A stretch of 64,000 nt of DNA from Prochlorococcus sp. AG-412-C21 (GTDB lineage: Bacteria; Cyanobacteriota; Cyanobacteriia; PCC-6307; Cyanobiaceae): assembly GCA_003214975.1 (NCBI GenBank), contig QCKZ01000001.1, positions 22,896 to 86,895 on the forward strand, read 5' to 3'. The position numbers and the translations under genes are program-made. The notes beneath the pieces were generated by a model. It was given only the letters and a program-made list of their open reading frames with translations, had not been told where the DNA came from and made no database searches. How positions within the stretch are numbered: position 1 is the first letter of the stretch; the number at the start of each line of letters is the position of its first letter. Shown piece by piece: positions 24,594-33,609 of this stretch.

Positions 24594-25811
24594 TCACATT
24601 TTGGGTACATTTTGTTCAATCCATTGCTTTGCTTTATAAATAGCTTCATCAAAATTATTTAACCTTTTATATGCAAGCTCCTTTGAAAGATACTGTAAAA
24701 GCTCTCCTAAGATAGGCCCATCCTTTATTTTTAAATTTTTTTTAATTACATCCCCACTAAGTAAATTGGAGGGATGAAATAATTTGTCATCCTTGTCACG
24801 CCATCTATTTAACCAATCTAATTGTATATTTTGAGGTAAATAAAAAATAAAAGATGGAAAGAAAGTTTCTAATTGTTGATGCAATGAGAATCTATCTAAT
24901 TCGTTTAATTGAGAGATATTTTTTTTCTTTAACAAAAAGTGCCATTTTCGCAATAACTTAATTTTTGAAATTTCAGCTCTACTAAATCTAAATTTCTCTA
25001 GAGATACCTCATCTAATATTTGGGAAATAAAAAACAATGGCAAAAATGTCTCCTTTTCATGGTGATTAAGTTCTGTATAATTAATTTTCTGTAAATCCAA
25101 AAAAATAGAATCTTTATATGAATTATCAGTACCAAATATATTCAATTGTTTTACCAAAATTACTGCCTCAAGGGCATTTGCCCCCTTTACTATTTTCTGA
25201 ATTTCATAATTAATCCTCTCTTTGGCAACAAGATATAATAACCCTTTATTTTTTTTTATAAAAGCAATTAATTGAAGATCAATTTTAAAATTTAATTCTG
25301 CAACAAATCGAAAACATCTTAATATTCTTAAAGGATCATTAAGTAAATTTTTTTCTGAAAACGTTCTTAGCAAAGATAATTCTAGATCTTTTAGGCCATT
25401 TAATGGATCAAACAAACACTTCTTATCAAATAAAAAAGCAATTGAATTAATAGAAAAGTCCCTACTGCTCAAATCTCCTTCTATCGTGGAGGAAATCTGA
25501 TTAGCAATATCAATTGAGATATGATTAAGAATAATTCTTACAACTTCTCTTTTCTTATCTAGGATTATAAATTTAGATTCAATATTGTCTGAAATCTTTT
25601 TTCCAATTTCAATAGCATTTAAAGGTACCACAATATCAACATCAACATCTCCAGTTACTCTTCCCAAAATAATATCCCTTATATAACCACCAACTAAATA
25701 TGATCCTTTAGGTAAAAAAGATAAAATAGAATTCCAATTATATAATTTTATACTTCTCTCTAATTCATCAATTATTATTGTATGATCGGTGAGAATATTT
25801 GTTATTTTCAT
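24594..25811 (-). CDS. tRNA nucleotidyltransferase / poly(A) polymerase family
   Basis: LVGGYIRDIILGR; DVDVDIV; SRDFSINSIAF; DPLRILRCFRF. Confidence 0.9.
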   Translation of the reverse strand: MKITNILTDHTIIIDELERSIKLYNWNSILSFLPKGSYLVGGYIRDIILGRVTGDVDVDIVVPLNAIEIGKKISDNIESKFIILDKKREVVRIILNHISIDIANQISSTIEGDLSSRDFSINSIAFLFDKKCLFDPLNGLKDLELSLLRTFSEKNLLNDPLRILRCFRFVAELNFKIDLQLIAFIKKNKGLLYLVAKERINYEIQKIVKGANALEAVILVKQLNIFGTDNSYKDSIFLDLQKINYTELNHHEKETFLPLFFISQILDEVSLEKFRFSRAEISKIKLLRKWHFLLKKKNISQLNELDRFSLHQQLETFFPSFIFYLPQNIQLDWLNRWRDKDDKLFHPSNLLSGDVIKKNLKIKDGPILGELLQYLSKELAYKRLNNFDEAIYKAKQWIEQNVPKM

Positions 25812-25825
25812 TTTATTTATTAATT

Positions 25826-26077
25826 ATGTGCATTTGCATCAACTGTAAATGGGTTGATAGATGTATCACTTATCATGATGTTGAAAATAATCATGGTTTT
25901 GATAATATTTCTGATATGCCTGATTTTAAAGCAAAAAAACCATACATTCATGTCAGTATAGTTAAAGATAAGAATGGTGCTTACACAACTGATTGGGATG
26001 TGCAATCTTGTGAAAGTTTTTCTAATGAATTTGGTAAATGGTCTAAATGTAATCCAGGTTTGGAATTACCTGTTTAA
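25826..26077 (+). CDS. ycf34: Ycf34 family protein
   Basis: MCICINCKWVDRCITYH Cys-rich N-terminus; ATG at 25826 preferred over the TTG at 25799. Confidence 0.85.
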   Translation: MCICINCKWVDRCITYHDVENNHGFDNISDMPDFKAKKPYIHVSIVKDKNGAYTTDWDVQSCESFSNEFGKWSKCNPGLELPV

Positions 26078-26086
26078 AGGTAATAG

Positions 26087-26740
26087 ATGATAGATAATCT
26101 CAAACGAAAACAAAACTTACCTACATTAGTGATACATAGCACAGACAATTCTTTTGGCTTTGGATACAGAAATAACAATAATCCTGTATCTGATGAATTA
26201 TTCATAAAACAATTTGATAAAGATTTATGTAACAACTTGATAGTTGATTTTAACAAATTTATTTCCAAAGAAAATTTAGAAAAAGTCAAAACGATATCTG
26301 TTAGTATAGGGCCTGCAAATTTTAATGCCTCAAGACTAATTGTAGTTTTAGCAAGAACTATCTCACAACAAATAAATTGTCCTTTAAAAAGTTTTAGTTC
26401 ATTTGAAATAATGGCAAAAAGAATTGCATCAAAAAATAATATTTTTACAAACAAACAATCATTCTGGATTTACAAAAAATTAAAACGAAAGGGATTGATT
26501 GCAGGTAAATATGAGATTTGTCACAACGAAGAAAAAAATTCCGATCTATTCATTCGAGAAAAAGTTTTACCAAAAGTTCTTAAAGAATTAGAGAGTAAAG
26601 AACTTTTTTTTGAGGCTAATTATGAGGATGAAAAAGATTTAAAAGAATTATTAGATTTATCAAACAAAAATACATTAAATGCAAATTTAAATTCATGGCA
26701 AAACGTATTGCCACTTTACCCTATTTCTCCAATTAACTAA
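26087..26740 (+). CDS. tsaB: TsaB-like tRNA threonylcarbamoyladenosine factor (divergent)
   Basis: SVSIGPANFNASRLIVVLARTISQQINCPLKSFSSFEIMA resembles the TsaB core. Confidence 0.65.
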   Translation: MIDNLKRKQNLPTLVIHSTDNSFGFGYRNNNNPVSDELFIKQFDKDLCNNLIVDFNKFISKENLEKVKTISVSIGPANFNASRLIVVLARTISQQINCPLKSFSSFEIMAKRIASKNNIFTNKQSFWIYKKLKRKGLIAGKYEICHNEEKNSDLFIREKVLPKVLKELESKELFFEANYEDEKDLKELLDLSNKNTLNANLNSWQNVLPLYPISPIN

Positions 26741-26744
26741 GTAT

Positions 26745-27365
26745 TCATCCAATCAAATTATTAATATAATCTTGAAGATGCATAGTTACAGAATTGAGAT
26801 CATCTCTTGATGAGCTTTGTGGAGGTTGAATAGGTTTTCCAACTTTAATAACTATTTTTGAAAAAAAAGGAATGCAGAATTTAAATCTTATTAGTTTATG
26901 TGAATTAACTATTGCAACAGGCAATAATAATTTTTGATTTTTAAAAGCTAATAATGCAGCACCTTGTTTTGGCTTATTAACTCGCCCATTTTTTTGGCGA
27001 GTGCCATCAATAAAAATTCCAATACTATTATTATTTGATAATTTTGCACATGCTGTTTTAATGGTATTTTTATCAGCAATTCCCCTCTTTACAGGATATG
27101 CTCCACAAGCCTTGATAACAAAGCCAAGAAAAGGTATTTTAAAAAGCTCTGCCTTTGCCATAAAAGATATATTTCGCCCAAGTGCATGTCCTAACAAAGG
27201 AGGATCAAGTAAAGATCCATGATTAGAAACCATTATAAAAGAATCTTTTTGCGGAATATTTTCTCTACCTATCAAATAACCTTGAAATACAAATTTATAA
27301 ATTGGTAATACAAAGATTTTGCTAACTAATTGATAGATTAATTTTTGAAAAATATCATTTTTCAT
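26745..27365 (-). CDS. plsC: 1-acyl-sn-glycerol-3-phosphate acyltransferase
   Basis: VSNHGSLLDPPLLG (HX4D) and FIDGTRQKNGR. Confidence 0.9.
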   Translation of the reverse strand: MKNDIFQKLIYQLVSKIFVLPIYKFVFQGYLIGRENIPQKDSFIMVSNHGSLLDPPLLGHALGRNISFMAKAELFKIPFLGFVIKACGAYPVKRGIADKNTIKTACAKLSNNNSIGIFIDGTRQKNGRVNKPKQGAALLAFKNQKLLLPVAIVNSHKLIRFKFCIPFFSKIVIKVGKPIQPPQSSSRDDLNSVTMHLQDYINNLIG

Positions 27366-27370
27366 ACAAA

Positions 27371-28267
27371 TTAATATGTTATTTGCTCGGAGGATGAAAC
27401 TTGAGAAATTTTAACACCCTTCAGATGTCTTTTCCCCAAACCGCTAAGTACATTTGAGGGGCCAATTTCAACAATATGAAGATCACTATCTTTTGCCATT
27501 AAATCCATGGTTTCTCGCCACCTCACTCCATTACACATTTGATTTTCCAATCTAATTTTAAGCTCATTTGGATCACTACAAAGGGAAGGTTCATAATTAC
27601 TTATGACTGGAAAAGAAGGATTTTTAAATTTAATCTGTTTTAAATACTCAGAAAATTTTGCTGAAGGCTCATCCATAAATGGTGAATGAAATGCACCTGA
27701 AACATTTAATCTCAGGAATCTTTTACAAGAAATTTCTGTCGATAAATTTTCTAAAGCTTCATTAGATCCTGATAAGACAACTTGGGAGGAGCTATTATCA
27801 TTAGCAATTACAATATCATCAATTTTTTTTACTAATAAATCAAGTTGATTTCTATCGAAACCAATTACTGCTGCCATAGATCCTTTCCCAGCATTCACCA
27901 TTATTTGAGATCTTACTTTTATTAGTGATACACAATCTTCGAACGTAAAAACATCCGCACAATATAGTGCCGTGATTTCTCCTAGACTATGACCAGCAAC
28001 ATAAGTTGGTTTAAAACCATTATTCTTTAAGGCATCTAATAAAATCGATTCAACTAAAAAAAGACAAATTTGTGTATTTATTGTGTTATTCAAATCACTA
28101 AGTGGATTTGTTGGTTCAGAATTTAACTCACAAATTTCAAATAAATTTCTCTCAAATATTTCAGAAGCATAACTAAACCTCTCCTTTGTGTTAGGCAAAT
28201 TTTCAATTTGTTTTGCCATTCCAATTTTTTGCGAACCCTGTCCAGGGAATACCCATGCAACTGTCAT
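27371..28267 (-). CDS. fabD: Malonyl CoA-ACP transacylase
   Basis: VFPGQGSQKIGMA; GHSLGEITALYCA. Confidence 0.95.
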   Translation of the reverse strand: MTVAWVFPGQGSQKIGMAKQIENLPNTKERFSYASEIFERNLFEICELNSEPTNPLSDLNNTINTQICLFLVESILLDALKNNGFKPTYVAGHSLGEITALYCADVFTFEDCVSLIKVRSQIMVNAGKGSMAAVIGFDRNQLDLLVKKIDDIVIANDNSSSQVVLSGSNEALENLSTEISCKRFLRLNVSGAFHSPFMDEPSAKFSEYLKQIKFKNPSFPVISNYEPSLCSDPNELKIRLENQMCNGVRWRETMDLMAKDSDLHIVEIGPSNVLSGLGKRHLKGVKISQVSSSEQITY

Positions 28268-28285
28268 AATGTTCCTATTTTGTTT

Positions 28286-29293
28286 TTAACCCCATTTAAT
28301 CAGGGCTGCACCCCAACTTAGCCCAGCACCAAAACCACTTGTAGCAATAATATCATTTTGTTTAATTATATTATTTCTAATAGCCTCATCCATCATTAGT
28401 GGAATTGTTGCTGCTGAGGTATTGCCATACTTTTCTAGATTACTAAGAATTTTTTCTCTAGGAATTTTCAACCTATCTCCTACAGAATCCAATATTCTTT
28501 GATTAGCTTGATGTAATAAAAGCCAATCAACTTCATCAGAACTATAATTCATTTTTCCAAACAACTTTTCAAGAATTATCGGAACTTCTCTAACTGCAAA
28601 TTTGTAAACTTCCTGACCATTCATCTGAATTGGAGAAAACCCTCCATTTAAAAAATCAATGTTTTCAATTATTGAATCCTTTTTATTTTTTGATGGAAGA
28701 TTAAGAAAAGAACCCCTTTCCCCATCAGTTCTCATATCAAAACCAATTAAATTATTAAATTCATTTGTGGCTTCAATTGCCAATGCACCCGCACCATCTC
28801 CAAAGAGAATACAACTTCTTCTATCATTCCAATCAACAAAGCTTGATAATTGATCTGCTCCTATAACAATAGCCCTCTTAAAACTACCCCCTGTTAAAAA
28901 TTGCGAGGCTGTTATTAAGGCGAATAAAAAACCACTACATGCTGCAGTTAAATCAAAAGCTACAGCATTACACGCACCCAATTTAGCTTGAATAGATGGC
29001 GCTGAACCAAATAAATCATGCGGAGTAGAAGTAGCTAAGACAATCAAATCAATCGTTTTAATATCCCAATTCGCCATTTCAATCGCAGCCATTGCCGCCT
29101 CATAACCCATCTCAGTTACATTATCTCCTAAACTGGAAATTCTCCTCTCAGAAATACCAGTTCTAGATTTTATCCATTCATCGCTCGTATCTACCTTTTG
29201 ACTAATTTTTTGATTGGTTAGTATTTGATCAGGTACATAACTTCCACTTCCTTTAAATGAGACTCCAATCTGATTAAACTTTATTCCTTCCAA
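28286..29293 (-). CDS. fabH: 3-oxoacyl-ACP synthase III
   Basis: SDEWIKSRTGISERR; AFDLTAACSGFLF; LLHQANQRI; GFGAGLSWGAALI. Confidence 0.96.
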   Translation of the reverse strand: MEGIKFNQIGVSFKGSGSYVPDQILTNQKISQKVDTSDEWIKSRTGISERRISSLGDNVTEMGYEAAMAAIEMANWDIKTIDLIVLATSTPHDLFGSAPSIQAKLGACNAVAFDLTAACSGFLFALITASQFLTGGSFKRAIVIGADQLSSFVDWNDRRSCILFGDGAGALAIEATNEFNNLIGFDMRTDGERGSFLNLPSKNKKDSIIENIDFLNGGFSPIQMNGQEVYKFAVREVPIILEKLFGKMNYSSDEVDWLLLHQANQRILDSVGDRLKIPREKILSNLEKYGNTSAATIPLMMDEAIRNNIIKQNDIIATSGFGAGLSWGAALIKWG

Positions 29294-29346
29294 AAGAGTT
29301 TTTTAGTTACTTATATAAGTCAAACACAAATTTGACAAAATATGTT

Positions 29347-30753
29347 TTAAGAATTTAAAACTTGAAGCTTTTGAAGTTGATTTAAATTTTCCATCACGTT
29401 ATGGTTCACTGCCGAGTGAGCCAAGCGAAGAGCGCTAACAACTGATAATGACTTACTACTACCATGGCCGATCACACAAATACCATTTACCCCAAGTAAT
29501 AAGGCACCACCATGTTCAGCATGATCTAACCTTTTCTTTATTCTGATTAGATTACTTTTTAAAAAAGCTGAACCAACTTTTCCCCGCCTCCCTCTTGGTA
29601 GCTCAGATCTCAAAATGTCTAATAAAACGCCTCCCACAGACTCAAGGAATTTTAATAATATATTACCCGTAAACCCATCACAAACTACTACATCAAAACT
29701 TCCCGACAATACATCTCGACCTTCACAATTACCTCCAAAATCAAAATTTTTTTCAGTAGATAGTAGTGCAAATGTTTTAAGGGATAAATCATTACCTTTG
29801 CATTCTTCTTCTCCGATATTTAAAAGGCCAATTCTTGGTTTTTTTACCTGCAAGACATCTTTTGCATAAATATTGCCTAGAAGAGCAAACTGATAAAGAT
29901 AAGAGGGTTTACAATCGGTATTTGCGCCAACATCTAAAACTAATACAGGACGAGTCTGATCCCTTGTCGGGAATAATGCGCCTATAGCCGGTCTATCAAT
30001 TCCTTTCAATCTACCGATTCTAAATACGGCAGAAGCCATCATTGCTCCCGAATTACCAGCTGAGTAAACAGCTTGCGCTTTATTATTTCTTACTAAATCC
30101 ATTGCAACATTTATACTCGCATTTTTCCTTTTTCTGACTGCAGTAGCTTCTTCATTCATTCCTATAGGATCTCCACTATCAATTAATTCAAGACGATTTT
30201 TTTCTATTTCTTTTTCTAGTAATTCTACTAAACCAATTTTTTCTGCTGCATTTTTAACTTTTTCAATTTTACCAACAAACTTTATATTGATAGGAAATCT
30301 GCTTATCGCTTCAAGACATCCTTCGAGAATTGGCCCAGGAGCATAATCTCCACCCATACCATCAACTGCGATCCATATTCTATTAGATTGCGAGTCATCC
30401 ACCTTATCTAAAATATTATCGCTATTTTGTAATCTTTTTAATGGATCAAAAACTAACGGCTGTAATGTATTTTTAGCCAATGAGCTAGCATTTGAGACTA
30501 CAGTACTAGCAGTATTCACAACAGATTCAGCGCTTGATACTACATTACCTGCAACATTACCTGCAACATTACTAGCTGTGCTTACGACAGATCCAGCACC
30601 AGAAACTACGTTACCCGCAACATTACTAGCCGTTACTGCAGAACTAGCAGCAGTATCTACTATTGAAGTTACAGCTGAGTTTCTTTTATACCAAATAACT
30701 AATCTTCTGATAGCTCTGGACTTATTAATTTTATGTACAGTTTCTTTACCCAT
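29347..30753 (-). CDS. plsX: Phosphate acyltransferase PlsX with about 125-aa N-terminal extension
   Basis: Catalytic part from about residue 126 (IWIAVDGMGGDYAPGPILEG); preceded by V/A/S/N-rich repeat segment. Confidence 0.93.
   Translation of the reverse strand: MGKETVHKINKSRAIRRLVIWYKRNSAVTSIVDTAASSAVTASNVAGNVVSGAGSVVSTASNVAGNVAGNVVSSAESVVNTASTVVSNASSLAKNTLQPLVFDPLKRLQNSDNILDKVDDSQSNRIWIAVDGMGGDYAPGPILEGCLEAISRFPINIKFVGKIEKVKNAAEKIGLVELLEKEIEKNRLELIDSGDPIGMNEEATAVRKRKNASINVAMDLVRNNKAQAVYSAGNSGAMMASAVFRIGRLKGIDRPAIGALFPTRDQTRPVLVLDVGANTDCKPSYLYQFALLGNIYAKDVLQVKKPRIGLLNIGEEECKGNDLSLKTFALLSTEKNFDFGGNCEGRDVLSGSFDVVVCDGFTGNILLKFLESVGGVLLDILRSELPRGRRGKVGSAFLKSNLIRIKKRLDHAEHGGALLLGVNGICVIGHGSSKSLSVVSALRLAHSAVNHNVMENLNQLQKLQVLNS
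30469..30651 (-). repeat. Degenerate coding repeat (TASNVAGNVVSGAGSVVS-like units) in the plsX N-terminal extension
   Basis: Translation repeats TASNVAGN twice, VAGNVVS twice and S(A/G)xSVV(S/N)TAS; visible in the nucleotide sequence. Confidence 0.85.
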
Positions 30754-31500
30754 TTATTTACCATCAAAAGGAGCAAGATCGACAATCCTTTGAAAAAGAT
30801 ATCCTGTACCTCTCGCTGTTAATATCAATTCAGGATTTGCTGGATCAGCCTCCAGTTTAGATCTTAATCTTGAAATGTGAACATCGACTACTCTTGTATC
30901 TACATGTCTCTCTGGTGTATATCCCCAAACCTCTTTTAAAATCTCTCCTCTACTAAATGGCTCTCCTGACCTACTTACCAAAAGCTCTAAGAGACTAAAT
31001 TCCATACCAGTTAATCTAATTCTCTCATCGCTTTTAAAAACTTGTCTTCGATTTGTATCAATTTTTATATCTGTAACCAAAATTAATCCTGAATTAGGCA
31101 TTCCAGGAAATTGCTCTTTGTCAATTCTTCTTAAAACGCACCTAATTCTTGCTTCTAATTCTTTGGGACTAAATGGTTTCACTACATAATCATCAGCGCC
31201 TAATTCTAAACCTGTTATCCTATCTGCAACATCTCCTAATGCAGTTAACATAACAATTGGGACATCAGAATCTTTCCTTAATTCTTGACAAACTCCATAA
31301 CCATCGAGCTTTGGCATCATAACGTCAAGTACTACTAAATCAGGCACATGATCTTTAAATAACTTAAGTGCTTCTTTACCATCACTTGCAGTTACAACTT
31401 TGTAGCCAATCATGGAGAGACGCGTCTCCAGAATTCTTCTAATACTTGCCTCGTCATCTGCGACAAGGATTGTTTCTTTAGTTTGACTAGATAGAGCCAT
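30754..31500 (-). CDS. rpaB: OmpR-type response regulator RpaB
   Basis: ILVADDEASIRRILETRLSMIGYKVVTASDGKEAL; winged helix HVDTRVVDVHISRLRSKLE. Confidence 0.92.
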   Translation of the reverse strand: MALSSQTKETILVADDEASIRRILETRLSMIGYKVVTASDGKEALKLFKDHVPDLVVLDVMMPKLDGYGVCQELRKDSDVPIVMLTALGDVADRITGLELGADDYVVKPFSPKELEARIRCVLRRIDKEQFPGMPNSGLILVTDIKIDTNRRQVFKSDERIRLTGMEFSLLELLVSRSGEPFSRGEILKEVWGYTPERHVDTRVVDVHISRLRSKLEADPANPELILTARGTGYLFQRIVDLAPFDGK

Positions 31501-31607
31501 TTGTTTCTATTAGCTAATCAGTAAGAGAATTTATTATTATCCTAATCTAACTTGTAGAGGGGCAATATCCCAAACATTCTAGTTCCATTACTTTATTCAA
31601 AAACTAA

Positions 31608-32960
31608 ATGTCTAGCAAATTGTCGACTTTTATTTGTCAAAATTGCGGAACTGAAACTTCTCAATACTTTGGGAAATGCCTTAATTGCAACTCATGGAAT
31701 TCTATTGTTGAAGAAATTAAAAGCAAGAGATCTAAATATCAAGAAATAAAAAATAGTAAGAAAGCTATACTTTTTAATGAAATTTCATCTAAAAAAATAT
31801 CAAGGTTTACCAGTGGTTTTGGAGAGTTTGATAGAGTTCTTGGTGGTGGGATAGTCCCTGGATCTGTTGTATTAATTGGAGGAGAGCCAGGTATAGGTAA
31901 AAGCACAATAGTTCTTCAATCAGCAGGTAAAATGTCTCTCAATCAGAAAGTTTTATACGTTACTGCAGAAGAATCTTTAGAACAAGTAAAAATCAGATGG
32001 GAAAGATTAAATCAAAAGAGTATTGATTTGAAAATTTTGGCGGAAACCAATTTATCTCTAATTATTGAAGAGATCAAACGTGTAAATCCAAGTTTCGCAA
32101 TTATTGATAGTATTCAAGCTATCCATAATCATGAGATGGAAAGTTCGCCAGGATCAGTTTCTCAAGTTAGAGCATGTTCATCTGAATTGCAGAATCTAGC
32201 TAAAGACAATAACATTGCGCTTTTAATAATTGGTCATGTCACTAAAGATGGGGCTTTAGCTGGTCCAAAAACTCTAGAGCATTTAGTTGATGTAGTAATA
32301 AACTTTGAAGGAGATAATATGTCTTCACATAGATTACTAAGAAGTATAAAAAATCGATTTGGATCGACCTTTGAAATTGGAATTTTTGAAATGTTCGAAG
32401 AAGGCTTACGAGAGATAAAAAACCCAAGTTCAATATTTACAAATAAAGAAAATATTTCAGGTGTTACAACTACGATAACCAATGAAGGCACTAGACCATT
32501 CGCAGTAGATATACAAGCACTGGTAAATAAAACTTTTTACAGTAACCCAAAAAGAACTACAACTGGAATTAGCATTAACAGATTACATCAAATTCTGGCT
32601 GTTATTGAAAAACACATAGGGATTAAATTATCTGAATTTGATTGTTATGTAGCTACTGGGGGAGGTTTTGAGATAAATGATCCGTCATCTGACTTAGGTG
32701 TAGCAATATCTATTTTATCAAGTTTGAAAAATATTCCTCCTTTGGCGAGTAGCTCATTTATTGGAGAATTGGGTTTGAGCGGTCAAGTTAGAAAATCGAA
32801 TAACATTCGATCAAAGATAGAAGAAGCTGCAAGACTAGGGATTAAAAACATCGTGGTCCCAAAATTAGAGGAGAATCTAAATAATAATTTTAAAAATTTA
32901 ATCAATATCAAAGAGATTTCTAATATTAAAGAAGCAGTTGATTATTCTTTACTACATTAA
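31608..32960 (+). CDS. radA: DNA repair protein RadA
   Basis: CQNCGTETSQYFGKCLNC zinc finger; GGEPGIGKSTI; KNRFGS motif. Confidence 0.96.
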   Translation: MSSKLSTFICQNCGTETSQYFGKCLNCNSWNSIVEEIKSKRSKYQEIKNSKKAILFNEISSKKISRFTSGFGEFDRVLGGGIVPGSVVLIGGEPGIGKSTIVLQSAGKMSLNQKVLYVTAEESLEQVKIRWERLNQKSIDLKILAETNLSLIIEEIKRVNPSFAIIDSIQAIHNHEMESSPGSVSQVRACSSELQNLAKDNNIALLIIGHVTKDGALAGPKTLEHLVDVVINFEGDNMSSHRLLRSIKNRFGSTFEIGIFEMFEEGLREIKNPSSIFTNKENISGVTTTITNEGTRPFAVDIQALVNKTFYSNPKRTTTGISINRLHQILAVIEKHIGIKLSEFDCYVATGGGFEINDPSSDLGVAISILSSLKNIPPLASSSFIGELGLSGQVRKSNNIRSKIEEAARLGIKNIVVPKLEENLNNNFKNLINIKEISNIKEAVDYSLLH

Positions 32961-32966
32961 AAAATT

Positions 32967-33488
32967 TTAGAGATACATATCGATTGAACTTCTTCCTGAG
33001 TTTTTTAGCCAATTCTCAATATCAAGATACCCACCAGGATATAATCTAACTGCTTTAGACCAGACTTGAGCAGCTTTATCAAACCAAATATCTCTCTGAT
33101 CTAGATCGCCATTTTGTTCCGCATATCTTCCCCTTTTCTCATAAATTAAACCTATATTTTTAAGACATGATGGTTGTTTCGGATTTTCGACTAATGCTTT
33201 TTCATAAGTTTCAATAGACAAATTCTCATCACCGTTACTCATGTAAATTATTGCCATATTTTTTAAAGTCTCACCCCTATCGATTTTATTTTCTTCAAGG
33301 AGTAAACTCTCTTTATAATACTCTAATGCTTCAGAATAATCCCCATTATTTTGGGCAGCTAGGCCATCTCTATAATAGATATAAGCTTTTTTTTCTTTAT
33401 CTGCAATAGGCATTATTTTAACTATAGATTCAGCAATTACAGTAAAAGCTTTATCAATAAAATTGTCTCTGTTTTGATTACTAGGCAC
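32967..33488 (-). CDS. ycf3: Photosystem I assembly protein Ycf3 (TPR)
   Basis: [35 protein letters not shown] repeats. Confidence 0.93.
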   Translation of the reverse strand: MPSNQNRDNFIDKAFTVIAESIVKIMPIADKEKKAYIYYRDGLAAQNNGDYSEALEYYKESLLLEENKIDRGETLKNMAIIYMSNGDENLSIETYEKALVENPKQPSCLKNIGLIYEKRGRYAEQNGDLDQRDIWFDKAAQVWSKAVRLYPGGYLDIENWLKNSGRSSIDMYL

Positions 33489-33609
33489 TGCTTTAAATCT
33501 AATAAAATTAATATAGTAATTTAAAAATTAACTATTTAAAAAGTCTATAACATTTATTATTATAGTTAAAAATGCATTTAAGCATTAATTTGCTTCAATC
33601 GTAAAAAAT

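Noticed and set aside
30469-30651. plsX repeat as a non-coding minisatellite or mis-called start
   Set aside because: Frame is continuous with plsX, the ATG abuts the rpaB stop, and repeats are degenerate at DNA level but coherent at protein level; kept as a coding repeat instead.
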